From NCBI GenBank assembly GCA_037074765.1, contig JBAMDO010000066.1, positions 372,001 through 436,000 of the forward strand: 64,000 bases of DNA. The letters are read 5' to 3'. The translations under genes were made by a program, and so were the position numbers. Position 1 is the stretch's first letter. The number at the start of each line of letters is the position of its first letter. Below the pieces are notes generated by a model. That model did not search any database. It saw nothing but the letters and a program-made list of their open reading frames with translations, and had not been told where the DNA came from. Shown here in pieces: positions 39,600 through 50,189 of the stretch. This DNA is from Mansonella perstans. Lineage: Eukaryota; Nematoda; Chromadorea; Rhabditida; Onchocercidae.

Positions 39600-41301
39600 T
39601 TAACAAAAAATACTCAAATATTCTTGCTTTACGGCTAATTCGTCGGGAGGTTTTTGCGTTTTATCAAAATCTAATTTTTGTTTTCCTTTGTCCTCTCTAA
39701 GTTCCTGAATTTTTGGGATTTCTTCGGCTACTTTAGACGTTTTGTCGATTGTAGGAGATTTTAATTCTGAAACATTCTTTGGTTTTGGTGATACTGGTGG
39801 GCTGATATCTGTTTTGTTTGTCGTAATTTTGGTAGTTTCGGATGCACTTTTGTCACTTGAATCTGGGACAGCAATCACTTTTTGAATTGGTATTTGCCTT
39901 ATGGGCTGTTTATTTATTTTTTTAAATGCCCGGACCGTTAGCAGGCCTGATGGTGTTAAGTAAGCAGCCAATGATCCATCATGAGTATCAACAGGAATAT
40001 TAAATTTTCGTTGAAAATTACGCTCAACGGAGCCAAAACGACCATTTTGTTCCTTGTGATGTCCTTCGATCAAAAGTTCGCGTTCCTCTTCATTGTAATT
40101 TACCAACAATTCTTCGGCAGGGAAATCAGAAAGATCGATTTCGATGCTGACTTTCTCATTGTTATCAATTACTTTCTGCAAAAAAAAAAAAAAAAAGAAA
40201 GAAAGCAGTTGAGATAAATCTGGCAGTGAACAGTTTAATTCAAGTTGTTTGATCCTTTTTCTGAAAGTCTACCATTCAACATCTTACAAAAACTAACAGT
40301 TCCGTCTTAATAGCTGATAAAATGAAAATACCTTTTGAAAATTGAGATAATTTGGAAAAATAAAAATTTATTTTGAAGAAGTTTAATATTAGTAAAATCT
40401 TATTTAATCAACTTTCTTTTCATCTCAATCGATCATTTTAGTCAAATCTTATTTAATCAACTCTCTTTTCATCTCAATCGATCATTTTCCCCTTTTCATT
40501 TCCTACTATTTACCCTATTCCCACGCTAATCATTTCACTAACTAATTGAATAAATGAATTAGCATATGCAATGAATGTTTTTTAAATGAAGAAATAACGA
40601 TAAAAAAAATAAAAAATTGAATGATTGATACATTGATAATAATTCAACAGGAAAGTGATTATTCTTAGCATATATATACATATATATATATATATAATTA
40701 GTTGGAATTCAATAGCTTCGTTATCATGAATATCCTTGATGATTTCTTGTAATTAAGTAATTAAAGTATTAGTGAAAGGTGAAGATTGTTAAAAAAGCCC
40801 AATTAATAACGATAACATAATGAAGGCATTTAGTAAATGTTTATTTTATTGAAGGGCACATCTGAAACAATATACCTCATTGATTGAATTACCGGTGAAC
40901 CCATTTACTGTAGATGGTTCTTTGCTCCAAATAATATCATGCATTGGATAATCAAAATATTGCATGGTATCACTAAAGAAATGAGTGAAGAATTGTCCAG
41001 CTGGTGTCTTTGAAAACGGTAAAGTATCATGACCGAATGTGTTACTATCAGTATTGCGAGAATATGATCGTGATGATCTTGATGTAGGTCGGTGAAATCG
41101 TGGAGGTGGTTCAGGTGGTGGTGATTGTTTATTGGATTCATGTTGGTTATGCTTAACTGTAGAAGATGTGTTTGATGTTGTTGCAGACGATGTTGGTGAT
41201 ATTGGTGGCGGTAATGGTGATGATGATAATGATGGTGATGATGATGTTAAATGATTGTCACGATTGGTTTTTTTGGAACGAATAAAAGTTTGCCAAACCA
41301 T
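39600..41301 (-). CDS. Small heat shock protein (alpha-crystallin domain) with long N- and C-terminal extensions, 333 aa
   Basis: Two exons, 40876-41301 and 39600-40175, 334 codons with stop. Residues 1-140 are Ser/Pro/Thr-rich and low complexity (SSSPSLSSSPLPPP), ending with a Phe-rich patch (FFTHFFSDTMQYF). The alpha-crystallin domain starts right after the intron (KVSIEIDLSDFPAEELLVN) and includes ELLIEGHHKEQNGRFGSVE, FQRKFNIP and the hallmark LTPSGLLTV. A tail of ~100 residues follows: an IPIQKVI segment like the I-x-I motif that docks sHSP oligomers, then Lys/Glu/Pro-rich disordered sequence. At 333 aa it is about twice a typical sHSP and resembles the long nematode sHSP class (for example C. 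elegans HSP-43). ATP-independent holdase activity is expected. No clear heat-shock element was found upstream by eye. Confidence 0.92.
40391..40488. repeat. 49-bp tandem duplication inside the sHSP intron
   Basis: Two copies with period 49, starting at 40391 (AGTAAAATCTTATTTAATC...) and 40440 (AGTCAAATCTTATTTAATC...), both ending in CAATCGATCATTTT and differing at only two visible positions. A TA-rich microsatellite lies further along at about 40669-40697. Confidence 0.85.
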
Positions 41302-44300
41302 TGTTGTCCATGAAACACTAAAAATTAATTATCAAATTATAAATAATATGCAAAACTAAACATACATTCATCAAGAAGAAAGCAAATGTGAAATGATAAA
41401 TTGCAATCAAAAATTTGAATTCTTGTGAAAAGGAAATATGAGTTAAATGCTGTTTTTCTCGAGTATTTCAAATCATGATTACCGTTTGAATTTAAGTAGA
41501 TCTAACGGATTCGAACTAAATAAATTTGTGATCAAAAAGAAGTTACAGTATGAAATGCTAGACAGTTTGTCCATTTGATCTGTCTGAATTATCGAATAAT
41601 GACGATGACATGTGATATTGAATGTTTTTAATAAAATTCGTTCTTCTATAAAAATTCTCTAACTATTATATAAAAACTGTGTAAAAATTCGATAAAATTT
41701 TCTGACTGATTGTATAAAAATTCTCTGAGTCTCTGATTGTCATTTTCTTAAATATTCACATATCAGTGTGAACAATTTTCAGATTTGAGCAGATGAAAGT
41801 GCAACTAAAAAATGAAAACTTATCATCTGATTAAATGTAATAAAATGATAAAAATTCCAATAAATATTATAAAGAAGTAAAAAGAAATGAATAACTAACA
41901 ACGTATGAGATCGCGTGACTATTTGGTAATGGTATGATTTAATATCAAATGATTTGCATAGATATCTGACAGGGATAAATTTAGAATACTGAACACTGAT
42001 TAATTGATGCACAAGAACGAATTTACGACAATTTAAAAGAAACAGACTGTGAAGTATGAAGTTTTTGATGAAATAATTGCTTCAGCATCATAGTAGTAAA
42101 TACCGGGAAAAATGCAATCTATAAAAATATCAATCAGTAATTTTTGTTTAATAATAATAATGTGTATTCCATCACAAGGATTCACCATTTGTATCACTAT
42201 AAAACAAAAACATCTAAGAAAATGATGTTGTTTTGTTAAAGTATATTTAGTACAAAAGATTATTAGCCCAAATAAAAACGGCATTATTTCAGCGCCAATA
42301 GATATGTCTTGAAGAGAATTCAGAAAACTAAACTTTTTTGGCTCTTAAATCAAATTTAGAATTTAATTTATTTCATTGAGAAGAATTTCTGGTTCTATTC
42401 TTGAAGAATAAGAGATTTTTTCCTTTAGTTTACAGTTACTTAAATAAAAATACTTCTATAAGAATCCAAAACAAAAAAAGTTTAATGTTAAATATTAGAA
42501 AAATCAAGAAAAAACTGACTAAATAGTATGCTTATGTATTGAGTGGCTGAAACTGTAATATTATCTAAATGTTCGAAAGAATTTCACATTTTCAGTGACT
42601 CGTTGTGCCAATATTTTCATATTCTTTTTACCGCAACTTTTTTTCTTAATCTATTTTGAATAAAAAATGAAATGAAAGATGGCAGCATCATTTTAAACAA
42701 ACATCATCAAATGTTCAGCAAATGCAATCGCAAGTATTTTTTCAAAATTTTCACTCGCTTTATTATTCCTTTTTTTCTCTCCTCTTTTTGAACAGAAAAC
42801 AGAAGAAATTCAGGTTCTTTTGAAAAATGATGTGAACTCATTTCAGTAATCATATGGTTAATTTAAAAATCCTGCGATATTTCTGGAAAACCAATTAAAC
42901 ATATAACAATAACGAATTTCAAATAAGATTTCCAAATTATCTTTGCAATTTTACACGAAAAAAAATTTTTCAGACAAATTCGATATATTTCGCAAGATTT
43001 TATAGCCAGAAAAAAAAGCAAATTATTACTAACTGCAAGTAACAAAAATTATTTAATCAGTTGGAAAACTTTAACTGTTACGGGTGTTTTTCATTTGAAT
43101 TTGGAAAGCAAAATTTCTTATTTGAATTTTGTTGTCAAGCTTTTGCTAAGTAATTTATTAAAAATTGAGAATTTAAGATTTTTTCCCAAGTAAACAAAAT
43201 TCCAGAATCTAATTCACAGTACAAATTAGAGTGTGTTTCATTTTTTGTTGCCATAAAATAGAAAATAAATCTGAACTCACTGAGAATTTATGAAATTTTA
43301 AAGTTTGATCGATCCGTTTGCATGCTCAATTCAAAAACATCATCTTCTTTTATAGTTATGCGTCATTTCTGAATGCTTTTACAAATCACTTATCACACTG
43401 TGCTGCATATAGCCAAAGTGATACTTGGATTTTCAAATTTTCAAATTTTTAATGTTATTACGTTCTTAGTTACGAGAATTAACATATTCTCAACCCTACG
43501 AATCTGTTGTATTGATCGGATTATTTTTTCTATTTCACTTCTTCTATTTAAGTACACATAAAAACAAAGGAAGAAAAAAAATTTCATCACTAATTACCAA
43601 CCTTTTTATATGCACTTTTAAATTTTAAATTTATTTCAAAGCGTTAGGAATGAACGTCAAAAATCAAAGTATTAAATGAAATTTTAGAATGAAATGAAAA
43701 CTAATTTTTCCAACAAAAATGTGAAAAAACAAAATGAGAAATTTTTGAAATAAATTTGAAATTTAAACAAAAAAGAAAAAAAGAAAAGAAAGAAAAAAAG
43801 AAATGAAATGGAATGGATATTTTTATGGCTAAAATAAATAATTTCAAACTGTTCTTTCAATAGTCTTTTTGAAAATAAATAATCAATTGAACAATATACT
43901 ATGACTTTTTCTCAAAATGTAATAATAATTACTGTTGATTTTACTTATCCTCAAGAATGTATTATAGTATTATTTGATAAATGCATTTATACCTTATGAA
44001 TTTCAATTAATGAAAAACTTATGGCATCTTAGACGATGATCATTAACTGTCGAAGCAAATAGCTATTGGACATCTTTAGGCTTCAGATAAGAGATATCGC
44101 GGATTCTGATTCCCTCAAAATTTCGTAACTTGCATTAACTTGAAGAAATTGTTTCTATTTTTCATTTTCACTTTTTCCTTTAATTTTATGGTTTATATTT
44201 AGATATAAAATAAGAAAAATGTGAATGCATGCCAGATAAAGAGTTCTAGGAAGGACAATAAAACCTCAGGAAGGAATAAGAAATAGAGAGAAAAAAGGAA

Positions 44301-44497
44301 GAGAAAAAGCCTGCCGTTGTTGATGGTGGCAAACAAGCATTCAAAATACAATGAAGCATCAACATATTGTCCTAACAAAAAGTTTGTTATTTCTAGGAGA
44401 ATGTGACTACAGCCTACAGGTATTAAATCTGGAATTTGGAAAGTTTCTTTAAATGGCCAGAAAATTCAAAATTAGGTGCATAATTAAACTAATGATT

Positions 44498-44543
44498 AAG
44501 CTAATGATATTAAAAGTGATCAAGCTAATGATATTAAAAGTGA
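44498..44543. repeat. 24-bp tandem duplication
   Basis: AAGCTAATGATATTAAAAGT plus a short tail is repeated at 44498 and 44522. Confidence 0.8.
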
Positions 44544-45627
44544 AATCCGTAAACGTTAGTTCACAAGAATTACATGATGTAAAGAATAGTTATAGAAATT
44601 CAAAAACTGTAAAAATAATATGAGTAAAAGTTTGAGAAAGGAATGCAAGGAGTCCAAGTAGAGCCTCAAATACAAATACCAAATGGACGATAGAAGACGA
44701 AGCTACGGCCAACGGACTCTATCAGTGATAACGAAGCAACCCCTTTCAGTGTTCTTTGTTCTCTTATTTTGATTTTTCGAATTCTTTTTTTGATTTTACC
44801 TCTTCTTCTTCACATAATTGTACTATGATTATTATTTAATGAGACCGTTGCATAATTTAATAAAAATTTAGTGGTTAAAAATAATGGTTGATGCTAATCG
44901 AACTAATTAGCACCAATCAATGGTTAGCATCGGCGCCAAAATAAATATTTGCTTCTTAATTTCGATTAATCACTAAAACTGTTAATTACTCAAGTTTAGC
45001 TTTATACTTCAGTATTATTAATGATTTTGTCTTACTGCTTTTACAAAGTTTCAATAATGATTATAGTTCTATCATTAAACACAAATATGTGTTAGAAATA
45101 TAGTGATCAGTAATAGATTTATAAAGTAAAAAGGTCAGAAACTGACTAGCATATTATTAATCAAATAAATAAATTCTCTTACCATACAAATCAAGTCATA
45201 TAAAACATATACATTCTTATAAGTGAAAAATTAAAAGTAAGAAAAATCAATGGATAATGGAAGTAATGTTGCAAAGTAGAATAATGTTCAAATTCAAGCG
45301 ATTATTATTATTTGAATAAATTTAGTGCTGAAATTGACCACTGTCTCTTTTTGATAAACTATCTTAAAATTTATTCATATAATCTTTTATTTTTATTCGC
45401 TATTTTTAAAATGTTGAAAACATCAAATATATGAAAAATTCACTTCGATTTTAATAAAATTTTATGAAAGAAATCATAATCAAAATGAGTGTACACAAGC
45501 TAGCTAAATTATGTTTATTAGTAAATAAATTCATGCGATAAATTTAGCAAACAACAAAACAGTTGATTCATCACATTTATCTACTGTAATTTGAGGTTAT
45601 TCATCATTGCAATTCCCTTATGTATTA

Positions 45628-45735
45628 TCTACTTTTTCAACAGCTAGCAAAAAATTGTCATAAAATCGTTTTTTCCCAATAATTATGAGATAGCCATATT
45701 TTAGCATTCCGGAAAAGTAACAATTCAAAAATGAT
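45628..45735. repeat. Diverged direct repeat, copy 1 (partner 46067-46172)
   Basis: Shared landmarks with the partner are ATGTATTA, AAAATTGT-ATAAAATCGTTT, AATTATGAGA/AATTATAGGA and AGCATTCCGGAAAA. The offset is about 440 bp, in the same orientation. Confidence 0.6.
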
Positions 45736-46066
45736 GTTTTATGATTATTTAAACCCTTACTTTAACAGTGTTAAGAAATTTTGCAAATTTTTGGCTTTTT
45801 TTTTTTAAAAGGTTTAGCAATGAATGAAATAAAAATGCCAGAAATAATTGCTTCATAATATAATCTGAAAAATCTGAAAATTTCTGTTTCAATAAATTGC
45901 ATACAAATTATACTTTTAAACATAATTATATATAATACACATTTATCATATAATTAACAGAAAAAAGAAACATTTAAGAAATAACAAATATTTATAGCAA
46001 TAATTCCATTGTTAAGCGTTGCAAATATTTAAGTATTTGTCAAATCATCTAATTTTAAAGTTTGGT

Positions 46067-46172
46067 ATGTATTAATTACTTTTGCCAAGCAGAAAATTGT
46101 TATAAAATCGTTTAACGGATAATTATAGGACAAAGACATTTGAGCATTCCGGAAAAAGAAAAAATTCGGAAT
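46067..46172. repeat. Diverged direct repeat, copy 2 (partner 45628-45735)
   Basis: Same landmarks as copy 1. The pair suggests an old local duplication of ~440 bp or two insertions of one short element. Confidence 0.6.
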
Positions 46173-47260
46173 GAATTGTGAATATCTTGCAATAAAGAAA
46201 ATTAATTTCTTAACACACATACACACAGACATAAACACGCGCAAGCAACATACAAATAGATGTGCATCGAAAACTTTATCATTTTTTCCATTTAGTATGA
46301 TTCATCGCTAATTTGTACTTTAAATATTCATTTGATAAAGAATATGCAATTGTACGAAAGATGAGATCATTTGAAGAGGAAAGAAACAGAAAAAAAGAAA
46401 AGGGAAATAAAATTTAAACAAATATTGATTGAAGCAATCAATTTTTAGTTTTAACAAATTCACTCTCAAAGAAGTGACATTTTGTAAGTTGACATTATCA
46501 CGGACAGCGGCGTGTAACTGTCATAACATATGAATGAACTAATAAAATAGTAAGTGACAAATAGAAATTCATTCGTATTTATTTATGGAAAGTATTCGAT
46601 AATGCAACATACCAATTTTTAATTTCTTAAGAAGAAATAATTAAAGAATTGAACAAAAAATAATTTTTAGACAAATTTCAATATTGAATTTTTTTCTTTT
46701 CATTCTTTTTTTTTTTTATTTCAGGATTTGGATCTGCTAACATTAATCAGATGCCAGGTTATATCAGATTAGATCAGAAACGAATTTTTTGAAAAATTTT
46801 TAGACGAACATCAACTCTGAATCCCTTTTTTTTTCGATTTCCTTGCTTCAGGATTTACTAACACTTGTCAGATCAGAAACCACTGTGATTTGCTATCCTC
46901 ATCGTATGAACGATAACAATAGAATAATCACAGCTATACTTACAAAAAAATTTTTTAATTATAAAGAGTGCCTGTTGTTTGTGCAGCTGTTGCATCTGTC
47001 GAGCAAGCAGTTTTCAGTTAGGTTAATGTAAGATTTATTTCATTCACTTATTTGATTAATTTTTTTCAATTAACTTTTTTTTTCAATTTTTTTCAATTAT
47101 TCATTGACTTATTTCATTCACTGATAGTCTTTTTATCATTTCACTTTTGGCTCAATTCTTTGAGGCAGAATAAATCAATTTTGTAACGAAAACACTTCAA
47201 GCGTATCAAGTGATTGTTGACTGTTCGATTGTCACAAGTTTTTGCCGCAGTATGCCAAAC

Positions 47261-47360
47261 TTTTTTTGTGGCAATGATAATGCGCATTGCCATCAATAAT
47301 TACTATTGATTGCAGTGTTCATACTATTAATTTGTGAAGTCTTTACATTGCCACAAAATA
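47261..47360. mobile_element. MITE-like element, ~100 bp, with terminal and internal inverted repeats
   Basis: Outer arms TTTTGTGGCAATG (ending 47276) and CATTGCCACAAAA (from 47346) are exact 13-bp reverse complements. An inner palindrome pairs 47285-47298 with 47304-47317 (14 bp, two mismatches). The compact double hairpin and AT-rich flanks fit a non-autonomous DNA element. No clear target-site duplication is visible, so this could also be a plain foldback. Confidence 0.5.
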
Positions 47361-47369
47361 AATGCAATT

Positions 47370-47564
47370 TCACACAGTTATTTTTAACACCCATACACTG
47401 TTTTGCTTCCAGCAGATAGGAAACAATTTAAGTAATGAAATCATTTCAAATTGAACTCGGGATATTTGTCGATATGAATCTTCGAGCGACTCCAGTTCAG
47501 TAGTAAGATTGATAACCAATAAGTAACCATCAGTTTCGGAACATTCTTCAACTACAGGACACAA
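47370..47564 (-). other. Open frame of 64 codons at the outer edge of the left arm
   Basis: The frame encodes an acidic, Leu-rich peptide with ELESLEDSYRQISRVQFEM. The matching right-arm segment has a replacement/deletion between GAAACTGAT and GAACTGGAG that introduces a stop. It could be an exon relic of another gene or chance. No family was recognised. Confidence 0.25.
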
Positions 47565-48595
47565 TTTAATTAATATTAATTATGCCTAAACAATTGGCTG
47601 CGTAGTATATTCCTTATTATATATTTGAATTAAAGAAAAAATTACTAATTTAGTGAACTTTCACAGTTTTGGTGTAGCTGACGTTGTGAATGCCCTGAAC
47701 GATTTAATTGTGTTATTCGTAAAATTATTTGCACAATAATAATCTGATTATATTTTGGTAACAATAAAACATTCCACGAAGATTTATGCAAACCTATCGC
47801 GACATCTCGGTCCATTAAATTTTTCTCTCTCTTCATCGGTCCACTAAATAAAAATTTCCAAAATTTAACTTTCACAGATTTCCATTAGCATCGAGAAAGA
47901 ATGAAAAATATTCAGCGCTGTAATAATTTCATTTCTCAGAACATTTTGTTTTACTCATGTCCAGAGAGACTAATTTTTTTTGAAATATAAAAATGAAAGT
48001 TCAAGAAAAGAAACAATTTTCGCGCTTAACCAAAGAATGTTTGATAAAAATTAATTGAAAGGAACTTTTTGTATGAAACTTTGTGAATGCTTCAAAAGTA
48101 TATTTCACATTGGAATGCATAACAAATGTTGAAAGTGAAGAGCTTAGCAAATGTCGCAATATGCCGATGACGTTGTAAAAAGTCGTTTCAATCTAAACCA
48201 AAAATCCTCTTTTTCCACTGTCGGAGGTTGACAATACATATTTCCATGAATCGCATGACTTTTGATCCAGCTAATCTTGTCAATGTTCTTTCAAGTCAAC
48301 GCCTCTTTTGTATTGTCATAGTGGAATGGATGTGATTATGTAAATTTGCTAACGTTTATAATCCGCCACACTTCATTTTAAATTAAATTTATTCTTCAAT
48401 TGTTACTTTTAAAGTTTGGAAAGATTTGTTAAATTTTAATTTTTGGTGGTTTATTTATCAGAACTGATTGCTATGTAAGTTCACATACTTAATATCACGA
48501 ATTCAACAATTGCTCAGTCTGATATCGAAGTGTAACAATTGATAAACGTGCAAGAAGTGGTTGATCCTTTGTTTCCAGAATGAAAATAAGATATA
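47437..48595 (-). repeat. Left arm of a ~1.1-kb inverted repeat (partner 54185-55315)
   Basis: Read on the minus strand, this segment matches 54185-55315 almost base for base over most of its length, with a few substitutions and small indels. It flanks the transporter gene on the left at a distance of ~1.6 kb. It includes a decayed copy of the transporter's last exon (48490-48690) and a 63-76-codon open frame (47645-47875) also present in the right arm. Confidence 0.9.
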
Positions 48596-48689
48596 GCAGC
48601 AAATCGCATTTGTGAGTTTTGATGTTAATTGCTGAACCATAAAAATTCCGATGTATAATTGATAGTTCAAATAATTCTTTCATTTTCAA
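48487..48689 (-). pseudogene. Decayed copy of the last exon of the SLC22-type transporter
   Basis: The minus-strand frame ends with ETKDQPLLARLSIVTLRY and EQLLNS then stop, against ETKDQPLPERLSTVTLRY and the same end in the real gene. Upstream it aligns loosely (KCDLLLYLIFI against TDLLLFLIFI) and then loses the transmembrane sequence and the acceptor site. No other transporter exon is found nearby, so it cannot be expressed as a transporter. Confidence 0.85.
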
Positions 48690-48690
48690 T

Positions 48691-50189
48691 CAATAAGCTT
48701 AATTTAATGTGCTTCAAAAGAAACAAACGCATATTTTGATTTGCTTTTTATTTAAAATAATCCAAGTCATCGATAAAATAATATTGATGCATCCCATACT
48801 TATCAGGTCTATTTTATAGCGCATGGTATATGCAATGGTACATGCAATTTCCAGCTTAATCTCAGTTTAGATTTTTTAATTGTAATAATACTTCCTCTCA
48901 CTCTTTCGTCTAAAACTCCACCGAGAATGATCGTTTCAATTTAGTTAGTTAATGTAATTTTAACTGGTTAGTTAAATTTTACCTGATTAAAAATTAGCAA
49001 GTTTTAAAATCAAATAAACACTGCTAACATTTTGCGTCATTGATGTCTGTGTAAACTAAAAAATTCAAACAATCTTTTTGAAGTTCGTTTTGATTATTAT
49101 TTCACAATGTATCATTATTGTCAACAATTGTGCATCTTTCTCTCTTTTACTATTAATTCTTTTGTGTTTTTTGCTATAACGCAGTTAATTGTTTTGAATT
49201 TTAAAAACAATAATATGTTTATTTTTTTAGAAATATTTTTCTTAAGAAAAATAAAATTTAATAATTCAATTGCCAAGCAATTTCTCCATATCATAATTGT
49301 GTTTTCTAGAATGTGGAATAGCTTTTATCAAATATTTATTATCCAAAAATGACTCGGACTTTTACTGCTAATAAATTCGTTTTATCGATTTCCTATATCA
49401 ATCAGCTGTAATTTACATTGTTGCATCACAATGATTGCATTACATAAAAAAAAATTATTTTTGGTAATAAAAAATTTGCTTAGAAAAGGAAAGGGTGGCA
49501 AAGTTTATGAAATATCGAAGGAAATACTTAAAAGAAAAAAGAAATGACGAAAGAAAAGCGAAAAGAAAAATAATTTTTGATGGGAAATAAAAAAAGTATT
49601 CACAAAACTGAATTTTCTTTACTTCCCTTCACGATCATTGATATGTTTATTTTCTGCTCAATTTTTGTTATTTGATTATTTTGGGATATCAAATATTTGT
49701 TATCCAAAAATTATTTAAAATTATGCAGTTGTTCTTTTTCAAATTTCTTTACTTATGATTAATTTTATTTTTTCCATTTTATGGATAATATATTGCTAAG
49801 ATGTTTCATTTGTTATCTGCATACACGTATCTAGCGCGAAATCATGTTTTCTTGGCAAAGTTGAAAAAGGAAATTAGTTAAAATTGGAATTTCAATTAAC
49901 ATCAAATAGAAAATTGTTTTAAATTAAAAATTAATAGTTTATTTAACAAATAAAATTAATTTGAAAGTGTAATTTGTTAGGAATATTAAATTCGAATTTT
50001 AAGTGAAAGCTTTAATTCAGTTATATAAATAGATTGAAATATTAATATAAATATTAACGCAATAAGAAGTCTAATTTTTCTTAGAATAATTGCAGTTAAC
50101 AATCCTACGAGCTTTATTGTTAAGTGTTGAAGGAGCAAGACTGATAATTAGATATCTTATTGCATAGTTGCAGAAAGTGGGGATATCAG
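48691..50189. other. Spacer between left arm and transporter start
   Basis: About 1.5 kb of AT-rich sequence. An 81-codon Phe/Ile-rich frame at 49107-49352 looks like AT-bias noise. It should contain the transporter promoter. Confidence 0.45.

Larger units (their letters stand above)
41302..47260. other. Gene-poor AT-rich region
   Basis: About 6 kb with no supportable exons on either strand. It contains a 24-bp tandem duplication at 44498-44543, a pair of diverged ~105-bp direct repeats (45628-45735 and 46067-46172), and a GC-richer patch around 44640-44760. The proximal part should contain the sHSP promoter. A 62-codon frame at 46843-47031 follows a TGCTTCAG acceptor but matches nothing I know. 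Confidence 0.45.

Noticed and set aside
41779..42284. Minus-strand frames upstream of the sHSP gene
   Set aside because: Ile/Phe/Tyr-rich AT-bias peptides without splice-compatible neighbours.
46843..47031. 62-codon frame after a TGCTTCAG acceptor
   Set aside because: Part of a small local duplication (compare 46722-46790); no homology recognised and no partner exon.
49107..49352. 81-codon plus-strand frame before the transporter
   Set aside because: Low-complexity Phe/Ile peptide; the transporter model starts cleanly at 50190 without it.
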